DNA from: Chloroflexota bacterium
GTDB lineage: Bacteria; Chloroflexota; Dehalococcoidia; Bin125
Length of the DNA: 13,498 nucleotides
Reading direction: 5' to 3'
Assembly: GCA_026707335.1 (NCBI GenBank)
Contig: JAPOXB010000226.1
Location: 1-13,498 of the forward strand
Shown here: piece after piece, positions 7,569-13,450 of the stretch
Numbering within the stretch: position 1 is the stretch's first letter
Layout of the letters: every line of letters begins with the position of its first letter
Made by a program: the position numbers and the translations under genes
Notes under the pieces: model-generated
The model's input: only the letters and a program-made list of their open reading frames with translations
Told to the model about the DNA's origin: nothing
The model's database searches: none

Positions 7569-7581
7569 CTCGTGTCACGAG
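7569..7581. promoter_or_regulatory. perfect palindrome CTCGTG-T-CACGAG, candidate operator
   Basis: Six-base arms around a single T, ending 21 bp before the GTG of the ribbon-helix-helix gene. It begins 3 bp past a -10-like TACGCT (7560-7565). Ribbon-helix-helix antitoxins commonly repress their own promoter by binding such short palindromes, so this is the natural candidate autoregulatory site. Confidence 0.5.
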
Positions 7582-7602
7582 AACTCGCGGGAGGGACCAG
7601 CA

Positions 7603-7905
7603 GTGGACACCAAGCGCAAGAGGCTCACCCTCGACCTGGACGCGCCCGTGCAGCGGCGCCTCAAGGCTGTGGCCGCGCTCAAGGGCATCAGCCTGCGCCA
7701 GTACTGCCAGACCGCCATCGACAAGGAGTTGGCGCGGGATGAGGCCAACGGCCTGCCCGGCTCGCGCGAGCGCTTCTCCGACGCGGATCGGTTCGCGGCA
7801 CTCCAGAAGAAGTACTTCGGCGACCGCGTTCTGCCCGGGGATTCGGCTGACTTCATCAGGGAGGCCCGCGAGATCAGGGACGCCCAACTCAAGGACGTCA
7901 TGTGA
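7603..7905 (+). CDS. ribbon-helix-helix protein, VapB/FitA-like antitoxin
   Basis: A 100-residue protein. The start is GTG at 7603, with GAGGGA (7591-7596) 6 nt upstream; an in-frame ATG 48 bp further upstream overlaps the promoter region. The N-terminus KRLTLDLDAPVQRRLKAVAALKGISLRQYCQTAI has the pattern of a ribbon-helix-helix DNA-binding domain: strand about 6-13, helices about 14-27 and 30-44. The C-terminal half ends in DSADFIREAREIRDAQL, an arrangement seen in antitoxins that sit in front of PIN-domain toxins. Its stop codon overlaps a GTG in the translational-coupling arrangement, but the frame beyond has no complete toxin. Its base composition looks a little less GC-rich than the flanking enzyme genes, consistent with a mobile module. 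It probably binds its own promoter; whether it still has a partner elsewhere is unknown. Confidence 0.8.
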   Translation: MDTKRKRLTLDLDAPVQRRLKAVAALKGISLRQYCQTAIDKELARDEANGLPGSRERFSDADRFAALQKKYFGDRVLPGDSADFIREAREIRDAQLKDVM

Positions 7906-7921
7906 GCGACGTCGTCGTCGC
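7906..7921. terminator. short hairpin after the antitoxin-like gene
   Basis: GCGACG-TCGT-CGTCGC forms a 6-bp stem with a 4-nt loop immediately after the stop codon at 7903-7905. There is no T-run, so intrinsic termination is uncertain. Confidence 0.25.
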
Positions 7922-7954
7922 GCAGGCCGACCACGACAGGAGTGAGATGCGGCC

Positions 7955-7977
7955 CGCCGGCAGACCTCGCGCCGGCG
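7955..7977. terminator. hairpin between convergent genes
   Basis: CGCCGGC (7955-7961) and GCCGGCG (7971-7977) can pair as a 7-bp GC stem with a 9-nt loop. It sits directly before the amidohydrolase stop codon read on the minus strand and after the antitoxin read on the plus strand. Neither side has a T-run. It is a possible bidirectional terminator or 3'-end stabiliser. Confidence 0.3.
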
Positions 7978-9759
7978 TCAGGCGTCGCGCGGGCCCCGCA
8001 CGAGGCGACCGGGCAGGGCGCCGGTCAACTCGTCGTCCTCCAGCGTGATCTGGCCGGCGCAGAGGGTGAACTCGTAGCCGGTCTGGCGCTGGTGGTAGCG
8101 CTTCGCGCCCTCGGGCAGGTCGTAGATGATGTGCGGCGCGCGCGAGCCCAGCCGCTCCGGGTCGATCACGTTGAGGTCGGCCCGCTTGCCGACGGCGAGC
8201 ACGCCGCGGTCGCCCAGGCCGTAGAGGTCGGCGTTGGCGCCGCTCTGCTTGTGCACGATCGTCTCGATCGGCACGCGCTCGCCGCGCTCGCGCTGCCAGC
8301 CCCAGTAGCGCAGGTTCCAGCTGGCCATCTCCACGTCGGACAGCGACCCGACGTGGGCGCCGGCGTCGCTGAGGCCGTTGCGGGTCAGCGGGTGCATCAT
8401 CTGCTCGCGCTGGTAGTCGAGGTTGCCCTGGCTGTAGCCCTCCAGATAGTGCAGCAGGATGGTGCGGCCGTCGCCCTGGGTGAGGATGTCGTAGAAGGCC
8501 TCGTCGCTGCCGATGCCGTGGCGTTCGGCGTAGGCCGCGACGCTGGCCTCGTACTCCGGCTCGTAGTCGGGCGGGTCGCCGAGCACCCAGGCCTTGTCCG
8601 GGTTCGACATCAGGTTGTCGAGGAAGATGGCGTGCAGGCTGCCGGGCGTGCCGTCGATCAGGAAGATGTGCCCCTCGGCGTCGGCGTCCATGAACTGGCG
8701 GACGTCGTTGCTGAGGTCCCACTCGCTGGCCAGGATCGCGGCCTTGACCTCGGGCTCCTTCATCTTGGCGATGCGCTCCTCGAAGGGCAGGTGCTCGACC
8801 AGCTCGCGGTAGGCGAAGTTGAGGCCGTAGGGGTGGGCCGAGCCCTCGAGGCTGAGCAGGGCGCAGGTGCCGCGCCCGCGGATCTGCGGGAAGATGCGGA
8901 CGCCGCGCTCGTGCGCCTCCTCGACCCGGCGCAGGCTCTCGCGCCAGCCGGGGCGGCCGCTGTTGGGCATGCCCTCGCCGGAGAGGTAGGTGACGGTGAG
9001 GTTCGATTCCAGCGCGAGGTGATGGATCCACTCCCGCTCGAACTCGCCGACGACCTGGAAGACGCCGCCGCCGCCCTCGCCCATGCCGCGGGCGATGGCC
9101 TCCAGCTCCGGGTAGCGGGCGAACGTGCCCGGTGTGGGGACGCCCGCCTTGGTGCGGTGCACCATCGCGCGGTTCGAGGAGAAGCCCAGCGCGCCGGCCT
9201 CGATGGCCTCGCGCACCAGGCGGGTCATGTGGGTGAGCTCTTCGTCGGTGGGCTGGATGTCGTCGGCGCCGCGCTCGCCCATCACGTAGCAGCGCAGCGG
9301 GCTGTGCGGGATCTGCGTGGCGATGTCCATCACCCGCGGCTTGCCGTCGATGGCGTCGAGGTACTCCGGGAAGGTCTCCCACTCCCAGGTGATGCCGGCC
9401 GACATCGCGGTGGAGGGGATGTCCTCGACCGCGTCGAGCAGGTCGAGCAGCCACTCGCGCTCGGGCGGGCGGACGGGGGCGAAGCCGACGCCGCAGTTGC
9501 CCATGACGACCGTCGTGACGCCGTTGTAGCAGGAGGGGTCGAGGTTCGGATCCCACGAGACCTGGGCGTCCATGTGGGTGTGGATGTCGATCCAGCCGGG
9601 GGTGACGAGCTTGCCGGCCGCGTCGATCTCGCGCTTGCCGGGGCCCACGTCGTCGCCGATGGCGGTGATGCGCTCGCCGTCGATGCCAATGTCGCCCGTG
9701 AACTCGGGCCCGCCGGTCCCGTCGAAGATGCGGCCATTGCGGATGGTGATGTCGTGCAT
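7978..9759 (-). CDS. D-aminoacylase-like amidohydrolase (N-acyl-D-amino-acid deacylase family)
   Basis: A 593-residue amidohydrolase-superfamily protein. N-terminal strands (ITIRNGRIFDGTG) lead into the metal motif H60-T-H62 and the Cys89 of GNCGVGFAP, the bridging cysteine typical of D-aminoacylases. Asp465 in LSDAGAHVG fits the last-strand Asp. The C-terminus returns to the small beta domain (GVLAVGKRADLNVID, 519-533). The two histidines that complete the beta-metal site in the characterised D-aminoacylase (His220 and His250) are not evident: the corresponding segments read GGVFQVV and LTVTYLSG. The protein is also about 100 residues longer than that enzyme. It has no signal peptide, so cytoplasmic hydrolysis of an N-acyl amino acid or a cyclic amide is the expected role, with substrate unknown. 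The ATG at 9759 follows GGGAAGG, 9 nt upstream. It is followed on the same strand by no other gene. Confidence 0.87.
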   Translation of the reverse strand: MHDITIRNGRIFDGTGGPEFTGDIGIDGERITAIGDDVGPGKREIDAAGKLVTPGWIDIHTHMDAQVSWDPNLDPSCYNGVTTVVMGNCGVGFAPVRPPEREWLLDLLDAVEDIPSTAMSAGITWEWETFPEYLDAIDGKPRVMDIATQIPHSPLRCYVMGERGADDIQPTDEELTHMTRLVREAIEAGALGFSSNRAMVHRTKAGVPTPGTFARYPELEAIARGMGEGGGGVFQVVGEFEREWIHHLALESNLTVTYLSGEGMPNSGRPGWRESLRRVEEAHERGVRIFPQIRGRGTCALLSLEGSAHPYGLNFAYRELVEHLPFEERIAKMKEPEVKAAILASEWDLSNDVRQFMDADAEGHIFLIDGTPGSLHAIFLDNLMSNPDKAWVLGDPPDYEPEYEASVAAYAERHGIGSDEAFYDILTQGDGRTILLHYLEGYSQGNLDYQREQMMHPLTRNGLSDAGAHVGSLSDVEMASWNLRYWGWQRERGERVPIETIVHKQSGANADLYGLGDRGVLAVGKRADLNVIDPERLGSRAPHIIYDLPEGAKRYHQRQTGYEFTLCAGQITLEDDELTGALPGRLVRGPRDA

Positions 9760-9807
9760 GGGGTCTCGCCTTCCCGGAAGCGGCGGAAACGCGCCGTCCG
9801 TGGGGCG

Positions 9808-9837
9808 ATGCTACCCCCATCGCATGGAGGGGGGCAA
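9808..9837 (-). promoter_or_regulatory. candidate promoter of the amidohydrolase with an overlapping inverted repeat
   Basis: On the minus strand TTGCCC (9837-9832) and TAGCAT (9813-9808) are 18 nt apart, each matching the consensus at 4 of 6 positions. A leader of about 40 nt would result. A perfect 6-bp inverted repeat, GCGATG (9805-9810) and CATCGC (9818-9823), covers the -10, the arrangement of a repressor site. Confidence 0.4.
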
Positions 9838-9880
9838 CCGAATTCACGGCCTCGAAGCAGCAGGCGGGAGGCGCCGGCGT

Positions 9881-11812
9881 CTACGTGGCCGTCGCGGCGA
9901 AGACCTCCAGGGCGCGCGCGTAGGCGTCCTTGCCGATGCGCGACCCCATGATGCGCCCCGCGAAGTCGTCGGCGGGGACGTGGATGCCGCCGTAGAGGCG
10001 GGAGATGCCGGCCTCGTCGGCGGCGTCGAAGTAGGTGGCCCACTGCAGCGTCACGTCGACCGAGGGGCCGCGGTCGAACTCCAGGTAGCGATGCCTGCGG
10101 GCGGTGAACGTGCCCAGCCCGCCGGGGAAGAAGGCGCTCCCCGTGAACGCCGCGAGCACCTCGGCCGCCGCCCGGCTGAACGTGCTGTGCCCCGACGGAT
10201 AAGCCGCGAAGGCCGGCGTGACGAACGTGTCGGCCTGGTAGGGCATCCACGTCTCGCCACGGATCCAGGTCACGCCGCCCGCCTCCGCCGACCAGGCCCG
10301 CACCGCGATCTCCCCCTCGCGGCCCGCCAGCCGCTCGTGGCGCGCGCCCGGGCGGGTGGTCTCCGGCGTGATCAGCTCCACGAGGCCCGGCCGCAGCATC
10401 AGCCCCTGCGGGTCGAACGAGGCCGCGCCCGCATCCGACGACTGCCCCCGCTCGGCCATGTAGCGCACGATCGAGATAGGGCGGACGTAGTCGTAGTAGG
10501 CCTTCGCGCCCCAGCCGGCGATGGCGGCGTCGTGGACGGCGCCGTTGAGCGCCAGGTACAGCTTGACGTCCCATTCCAGGTCGTCGAGGACGGGGCCCAG
10601 GCCGCCGATCCGCTTCTCCAGCGCCGGGTCCTCCGACACCTCGTTGGCCAGCACGTTCCAGTGGCCGGGCGGCGTCTCCGAGTCGGGGCCGTCGGCCCAG
10701 AACTCCGCGATCACGCGGCCGCAGTCGGCCAGGGGCATGACATTGGGGGGGTAGGGTCGGCCCGTGATGGGATTCTCCGGGTAGCCGCGGTCCTCGTGCG
10801 TGCCCAGCGGACGGTTGCCGCTGACGGAGGGCGACAGGTCGATCGTGTTGCCCGACTCCAGCGTCAACTCGCTGCTCAGCCGCAGCACGACCTCCACGCC
10901 CGCCCGGAAGGCGGCGTCGCTGTCCCCGCCGAGCAGCGGCGGCGGCCCGGGATCGACGGCGCTCCAGCTGACGTCGCTGCCCGGCGCCGGACGCAGCGCG
11001 AAGGGCGTCACGGCGCCCCAGTGCGGCCCGATGAAGTCCTGCACCGACTCGCCCAGTTCGATCGCGTTCTGCGTGATGCGGGAATCGAAAGCCAGCGCCT
11101 GCCAGCGGTTGGGGTCCGTCATCGGCACGACCAGCCCGTCCTCGGCCGCCCGCTTGAAGGGCAGGGGCAGGTTGACCGGCGCGTAGCCCGAGTTGTCGGC
11201 GTAGCGGCCCTGCTCGTTGGCGCCGTCGCCCAGCCCGTGGTCGATCACGGCCGCCGCGATGCGGTTGCCCCGCGCGCTGGGAGTGTCGCCCGCCGTGTCC
11301 GTCATCGACGGGTCGTAGCCCAGCGAGCGCAGGCGCCCGTCCACGCCGGCGCGGGTCCAGACCGCCTCGTTGAAGCGGGAGCGCAGCAGCCGATAGGCGG
11401 CGAAGCTGATCGCCTCGTCGCGCGCCGCTGCGATCTCGGTGGCCGACATGCCGCCGGTGTCCGCCTTCTCGCGCACGAGGTAGCCGAGGGCGGTGGGGTC
11501 GTAGGCCGTCCAGGCGTCGTACATCGCCACCGAGAGGTGGAACAGGTTGCGCGCGTGCACCGTGGGCGCGGGGAAGTCGCCCCGGATCGCCGTCAGCAAC
11601 TCCTCGTTCCACTGGCGCGCGACCGTGTGGCCTCCGACCGTCCGCGGCGGCCCCGGCTCGGCCCGCGCGGCGCTGGAGTCGGACTCGCCCCCGCAGCCGA
11701 CCAGCGCCAGCCCGGCCGCGCCGATCCCCGCCCGGGCGCCCAGGCCCAGCATCGCGCGGCGGGAGATCCGGCGCTCGCGGACGGCCGTCCAGTCGGTGCG
11801 CTCGCTCATCAT
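9881..11812 (-). CDS. vanadium-dependent haloperoxidase, Tat-exported lipoprotein
   Basis: A 643-residue member of the vanadium haloperoxidase/PAP2 superfamily with the complete vanadate pocket. Lys437 and Arg444 (K-x6-R-P) are followed by Ser540-Gly541-His542 in YPSGHS, then Arg605 and His611 in SRLYGGIH. The K-R (7) and R-H (6) spacings equal those of characterised haloperoxidases (K353/R360 and R490/H496). The N-terminus has a twin-arginine signal (RRISRRAMLGLG, 14-25) followed by a hydrophobic stretch and Cys40 (L-V-G-C), so the folded enzyme should be exported by Tat and probably lipidated. The ATG at 11812 has GGAAG 5 nt upstream; the next codon is also ATG (11809) and equally possible. 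It would oxidise halides with hydrogen peroxide outside the membrane, though some relatives act as phosphatases. It lies between the amidohydrolase and the alcohol dehydrogenase on the same strand, with its own promoter region. Confidence 0.92.
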   Translation of the reverse strand: MMSERTDWTAVRERRISRRAMLGLGARAGIGAAGLALVGCGGESDSSAARAEPGPPRTVGGHTVARQWNEELLTAIRGDFPAPTVHARNLFHLSVAMYDAWTAYDPTALGYLVREKADTGGMSATEIAAARDEAISFAAYRLLRSRFNEAVWTRAGVDGRLRSLGYDPSMTDTAGDTPSARGNRIAAAVIDHGLGDGANEQGRYADNSGYAPVNLPLPFKRAAEDGLVVPMTDPNRWQALAFDSRITQNAIELGESVQDFIGPHWGAVTPFALRPAPGSDVSWSAVDPGPPPLLGGDSDAAFRAGVEVVLRLSSELTLESGNTIDLSPSVSGNRPLGTHEDRGYPENPITGRPYPPNVMPLADCGRVIAEFWADGPDSETPPGHWNVLANEVSEDPALEKRIGGLGPVLDDLEWDVKLYLALNGAVHDAAIAGWGAKAYYDYVRPISIVRYMAERGQSSDAGAASFDPQGLMLRPGLVELITPETTRPGARHERLAGREGEIAVRAWSAEAGGVTWIRGETWMPYQADTFVTPAFAAYPSGHSTFSRAAAEVLAAFTGSAFFPGGLGTFTARRHRYLEFDRGPSVDVTLQWATYFDAADEAGISRLYGGIHVPADDFAGRIMGSRIGKDAYARALEVFAATAT

Positions 11813-11880
11813 GCGCTCTTCCCACGCGAGGCCGGCGGACGGGCGCAATGCAGCGCCCGCCACAGCGAACCCGGGGGAAT

Positions 11881-11912
11881 TAAATGTGCGACGCGGTCCG
11901 GCCGGTTGTCAA
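11881..11912 (-). promoter_or_regulatory. consensus -35 TTGACA with AT-rich segment, haloperoxidase promoter candidate
   Basis: A perfect TTGACA reads on the minus strand at 11912-11907. An AT-rich stretch (ACATTTAATT, about 11887-11878) follows within the -10 range, but no hexamer there is both well spaced and close to consensus: CACATT is at spacing 18 and TTTAAT at spacing 22. The site lies just past the alcohol dehydrogenase stop codon and about 70-100 bp before the haloperoxidase start. Confidence 0.35.
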
Positions 11913-11923
11913 GGATCGCCCGG

Positions 11924-12970
11924 TTAGGCCGACGGATTGATGTGCACCTTGATCGACTTATTGGCCTTGTCGGCGGCGGTGGCGAAGGCGCGGGCGGCGT
12001 CATCGATGGGGAAGCGGTGCGTGATCAGGGAGCGCGTCTCGCCGGGGAATTGGGCGACGACGTCGAGCGCCTCCGCGAAGTGCGGCCGGCGGCCCGGCGG
12101 GGATCCGTAGACGACCGCCCCGGTGAGGTGGATCTCGTGCAGCAGCAGGTCGAAGGGGTTGATCGACACGCGGGGGGTCATGAACACGCCCAGCATCACG
12201 ACGCGGCCCCGTGGCCGCACGGTGCGCATGGCGTCGGCCATCGTGTCGGCGGCGCCCCCGACCGACTCGAAGACCACATCGACCGCCTCCTGCTGGCGCA
12301 GCTCCTGGAGCCGCGCGGCGCCCGACTCGTCGGCGGGGATGACCTCGTCGGCGCCGAGGCGGCGGGCGGCCTCGGCCTGATGTTCGTAGCGGGCGGTGAT
12401 GAGCACCTTCGCGCCGGCGGCGCGGAGCGCGAGGATGCCGGTCAGGCCGATGTTGCCCGCGCCCAGCACGAGCACCGTCTCCCCCGGCCGCACGTCGACG
12501 AGGTCGACGGCGTTGACCGAGCAGGCCACCGGCTCGGCCAGGGCGGCGATCTCGGCGTCGACGCCCGGGGGGGCGGGGTAGGCCGTGTAGGCCGGGGCCA
12601 GCATGAACTCGGCCATGCCGCCCGGATGGCGCTCGCCCAGGAGGGCGAACGGCGCCCGTCGGCACTGCGTGTACCAGCCGGCCCGGCAGCGGTCGCACTC
12701 CTGGCAGCGGACGATGGGCTCGACGCCCACGACGTCGCCCTCCCGCAGGCCGTCGACGCCCGGCCCGACGGCCGCCACGACGCCGCCGTTCTCATGCCCG
12801 GGCCGGCCGGTGGGGGCGGGGTCGACGTCGGGCTTGCGGTAGCGGTGCAGGTCGCTGCCGCAGATGCCGGCCGAGCGCATCGACAGGACGACCTCGCCGG
12901 GGCCCGGCGTGGGCGCATCCTCCTCGACGACTTCGATGTCGGCCTCGGGGGTCCAGACGGCGGCTCGCAT
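11924..12970 (-). CDS. zinc-dependent alcohol dehydrogenase, medium-chain (sorbitol/threonine dehydrogenase-like)
   Basis: A 348-residue MDR-family enzyme of standard length. The catalytic zinc region has Cys37 in ICGSD and His59-Glu60 in GHE, with Glu146 (AEPVAC) as the usual additional ligand. The four structural-zinc cysteines are Cys89, Cys92, Cys95 and Cys103. The Rossmann motif GAGNIG is at 170-175. The acceptor position after beta-2 reads TARYEHQ, with Arg194 instead of the Asp typical of NAD users, so NADP use is possible. The ATG at 12970 follows GAGGAG with GGAG 6 nt upstream. The gene is on the same strand as the haloperoxidase but separated by 111 bp with a -35-like element. It probably oxidises a polyol or sugar-derived alcohol; relatives include sorbitol and L-threonine dehydrogenases. 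The long, structured upstream region suggests unusual control. Confidence 0.92.
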   Translation of the reverse strand: MRAAVWTPEADIEVVEEDAPTPGPGEVVLSMRSAGICGSDLHRYRKPDVDPAPTGRPGHENGGVVAAVGPGVDGLREGDVVGVEPIVRCQECDRCRAGWYTQCRRAPFALLGERHPGGMAEFMLAPAYTAYPAPPGVDAEIAALAEPVACSVNAVDLVDVRPGETVLVLGAGNIGLTGILALRAAGAKVLITARYEHQAEAARRLGADEVIPADESGAARLQELRQQEAVDVVFESVGGAADTMADAMRTVRPRGRVVMLGVFMTPRVSINPFDLLLHEIHLTGAVVYGSPPGRRPHFAEALDVVAQFPGETRSLITHRFPIDDAARAFATAADKANKSIKVHINPSA

Positions 12971-13008
12971 GGGGGTCTCCTCGCGCGGCCGGGGGGCGGT
13001 CCGGCGCG

Positions 13009-13036
13009 AGCATAGGGTAGCCCGGTGGGGGGTCAG
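13009..13036 (-). promoter_or_regulatory. proximal promoter of the alcohol dehydrogenase
   Basis: CTGACC (13036-13031) and TATGCT (13014-13009) are 16 nt apart on the minus strand, each 4 of 6 to consensus. The leader to the ATG at 12970 would be about 32 nt. The -35 lies inside the G-quadruplex motif. Confidence 0.45.
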
Positions 13037-13060
13037 GGGGGGACCAGCGGGGGTCAGGGG
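13027..13060 (+). other. G-quadruplex motif upstream of the alcohol dehydrogenase
   Basis: Four G-runs of 6, 7, 5 and 4 bases (13027-13032, 13036-13042, 13049-13053, 13057-13060) are separated by loops TCA, ACCAGC and TCA, satisfying the G3+N1-7 rule. The octamer GGTCAGGG occurs here twice (13031 and 13052) and once more at 13106. Confidence 0.65.
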
Positions 13061-13134
13061 ACGCCTCCCGGCGGTCAACCGGAGTGTTCCTGGGGCCTAC
13101 CCGAGGGTCAGGGAAGGGGCATCGCGGCGGCCAC

Positions 13135-13171
13135 TTGCACGTTTATGCACGCTTTATGCACTGATATGCAC
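13135..13171. repeat. four TGCAC half-sites at helical spacing
   Basis: TGCAC begins at 13136, 13146, 13157 and 13167, that is every 10, 11 and 10 bp; the last three are extended to TATGCAC. All copies point the same way, so they lie on one face of the helix. An A+T-rich patch with eight Ts (13186-13193) follows. The layout suits cooperative binding of a regulator or an iteron-like element. Confidence 0.6.
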
Positions 13172-13239
13172 GAAAACGGGCGGAATTTTTTTTCGGAGGC
13201 GGGGTTCCTGCGATGGAAGAGGAGGGGGTAGTCTTCTCC

Positions 13240-13267
13240 GTCAGACCCGCGATAAGCGGTCCGTGAC
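13240..13267. other. imperfect hairpin/inverted repeat at a predicted transcription start
   Basis: GTCA plus GACCCGC (13240-13250) pairs with GCGGTC plus TGAC (13256-13261 and 13264-13267) around a GATAA loop, with one bulged C and a 2-nt bulge, about 10 bp in all. It begins where the minus-strand promoter should start transcription (about 13264), so it could be a 5' stem in RNA or an operator in DNA. Confidence 0.4.
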
Positions 13268-13270
13268 CTC

Positions 13271-13299
13271 ATCATAGCGGATTGCGGGCGTCGTGTCGA
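13271..13299 (-). promoter_or_regulatory. near-consensus sigma70 promoter TCGACA-N17-TATGAT
   Basis: TCGACA (13299-13294) and TATGAT (13276-13271) each match the consensus at 5 of 6 positions with the ideal 17-nt spacer, the best promoter in the window. It points toward the alcohol dehydrogenase, whose start is almost 300 nt away, so it would make a long leader or a separate small RNA. Confidence 0.55.
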
Positions 13300-13329
13300 G
13301 GCGGGGGAAGGGGCGCCGAAGGTCGGTCC

Positions 13330-13406
13330 AAGGGGTGCAGTAGGGGGCCGCAAGGGGTGCAGAAGGGGGCCGCAAGGGGGCCGCAAGGGGCGCGGGAGGG
13401 GCGCAG
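13330..13406. repeat. 11-bp tandem repeat, seven units, G-rich
   Basis: Seven contiguous 11-bp units start at 13330, 13341, 13352, 13363, 13374, 13385 and 13396. Two types appear: AAGGGGTGCAG (units 1 and 3) and AAGGGGGCCGC (units 4 and 5 exact; unit 2 has one change), while units 6 and 7 are diverged. Units 1-2 and 3-4 also form a 22-bp pair with a single mismatch. Every unit has a run of 4-5 Gs and all intervening loops are 6-7 nt, so the array meets the G-quadruplex rule throughout. Confidence 0.8.
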
Positions 13407-13412
13407 ACGCCG

Positions 13413-13450
13413 CCGGAACCCTCACCCTAACCCTCTCCCCCGAGGAGACC
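13413..13450. repeat. CCCTCACCCTAACCCT-type intergenic repeat
   Basis: Four C-runs (13419-13421, 13425-13427, 13431-13433, 13437-13441) separated by TCA, TAA and TCT. On the minus strand this is a G-quadruplex motif with three 3-nt loops. The core resembles a widely dispersed intergenic repeat I know from several high-GC genomes, usually followed by a mirrored GAGGG arm; here only a 4-bp CCTC/GAGG stem remains. Confidence 0.5.

Larger units (their letters stand above)
7902..8048 (+). pseudogene. possible stump of a PIN-domain (VapC-like) toxin
   Basis: A GTG at 7902 overlaps the antitoxin stop (GTGA). It opens a frame starting V-S-D-V-V-V-A-Q-A-D, which resembles the first beta-strand and acidic residue of a PIN nuclease (typically S-x-V-V-V-A-D-x-D). 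After about ten residues the frame becomes low-complexity Arg/Pro/Gly-rich and runs into the 3' end of the convergent amidohydrolase gene, stopping at 8046-8048. If real, the toxin has been deleted down to its first strand. The resemblance covers only a few residues and may be chance. Confidence 0.25.

Noticed and set aside
7898..9847. 649-codon minus-strand open frame
   Set aside because: Out-of-frame shadow of the amidohydrolase; Arg/Pro-rich with no motifs.
9330..11825. 831-codon minus-strand open frame
   Set aside because: Out-of-frame shadow of the haloperoxidase and the amidohydrolase 5' half; low complexity.
9572..13015. 1147-codon plus-strand open frame
   Set aside because: It is antisense to three well-supported genes (amidohydrolase, haloperoxidase, alcohol dehydrogenase), is low-complexity and has no recognisable domain.
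13135..13171. Replication-origin iterons
   Set aside because: The period of 10-11 bp is half that of usual iterons. No replication initiator gene or DnaA boxes were seen, so an operator reading is preferred.
13186..13193. Eight-T run as an intrinsic terminator
   Set aside because: No GC-rich hairpin precedes the T-run; the upstream TGCAC repeats are direct, not inverted.
13330..13406. CRISPR-like repeat array
   Set aside because: Units are only 11 bp, directly adjacent, with no spacers and no cas genes nearby.
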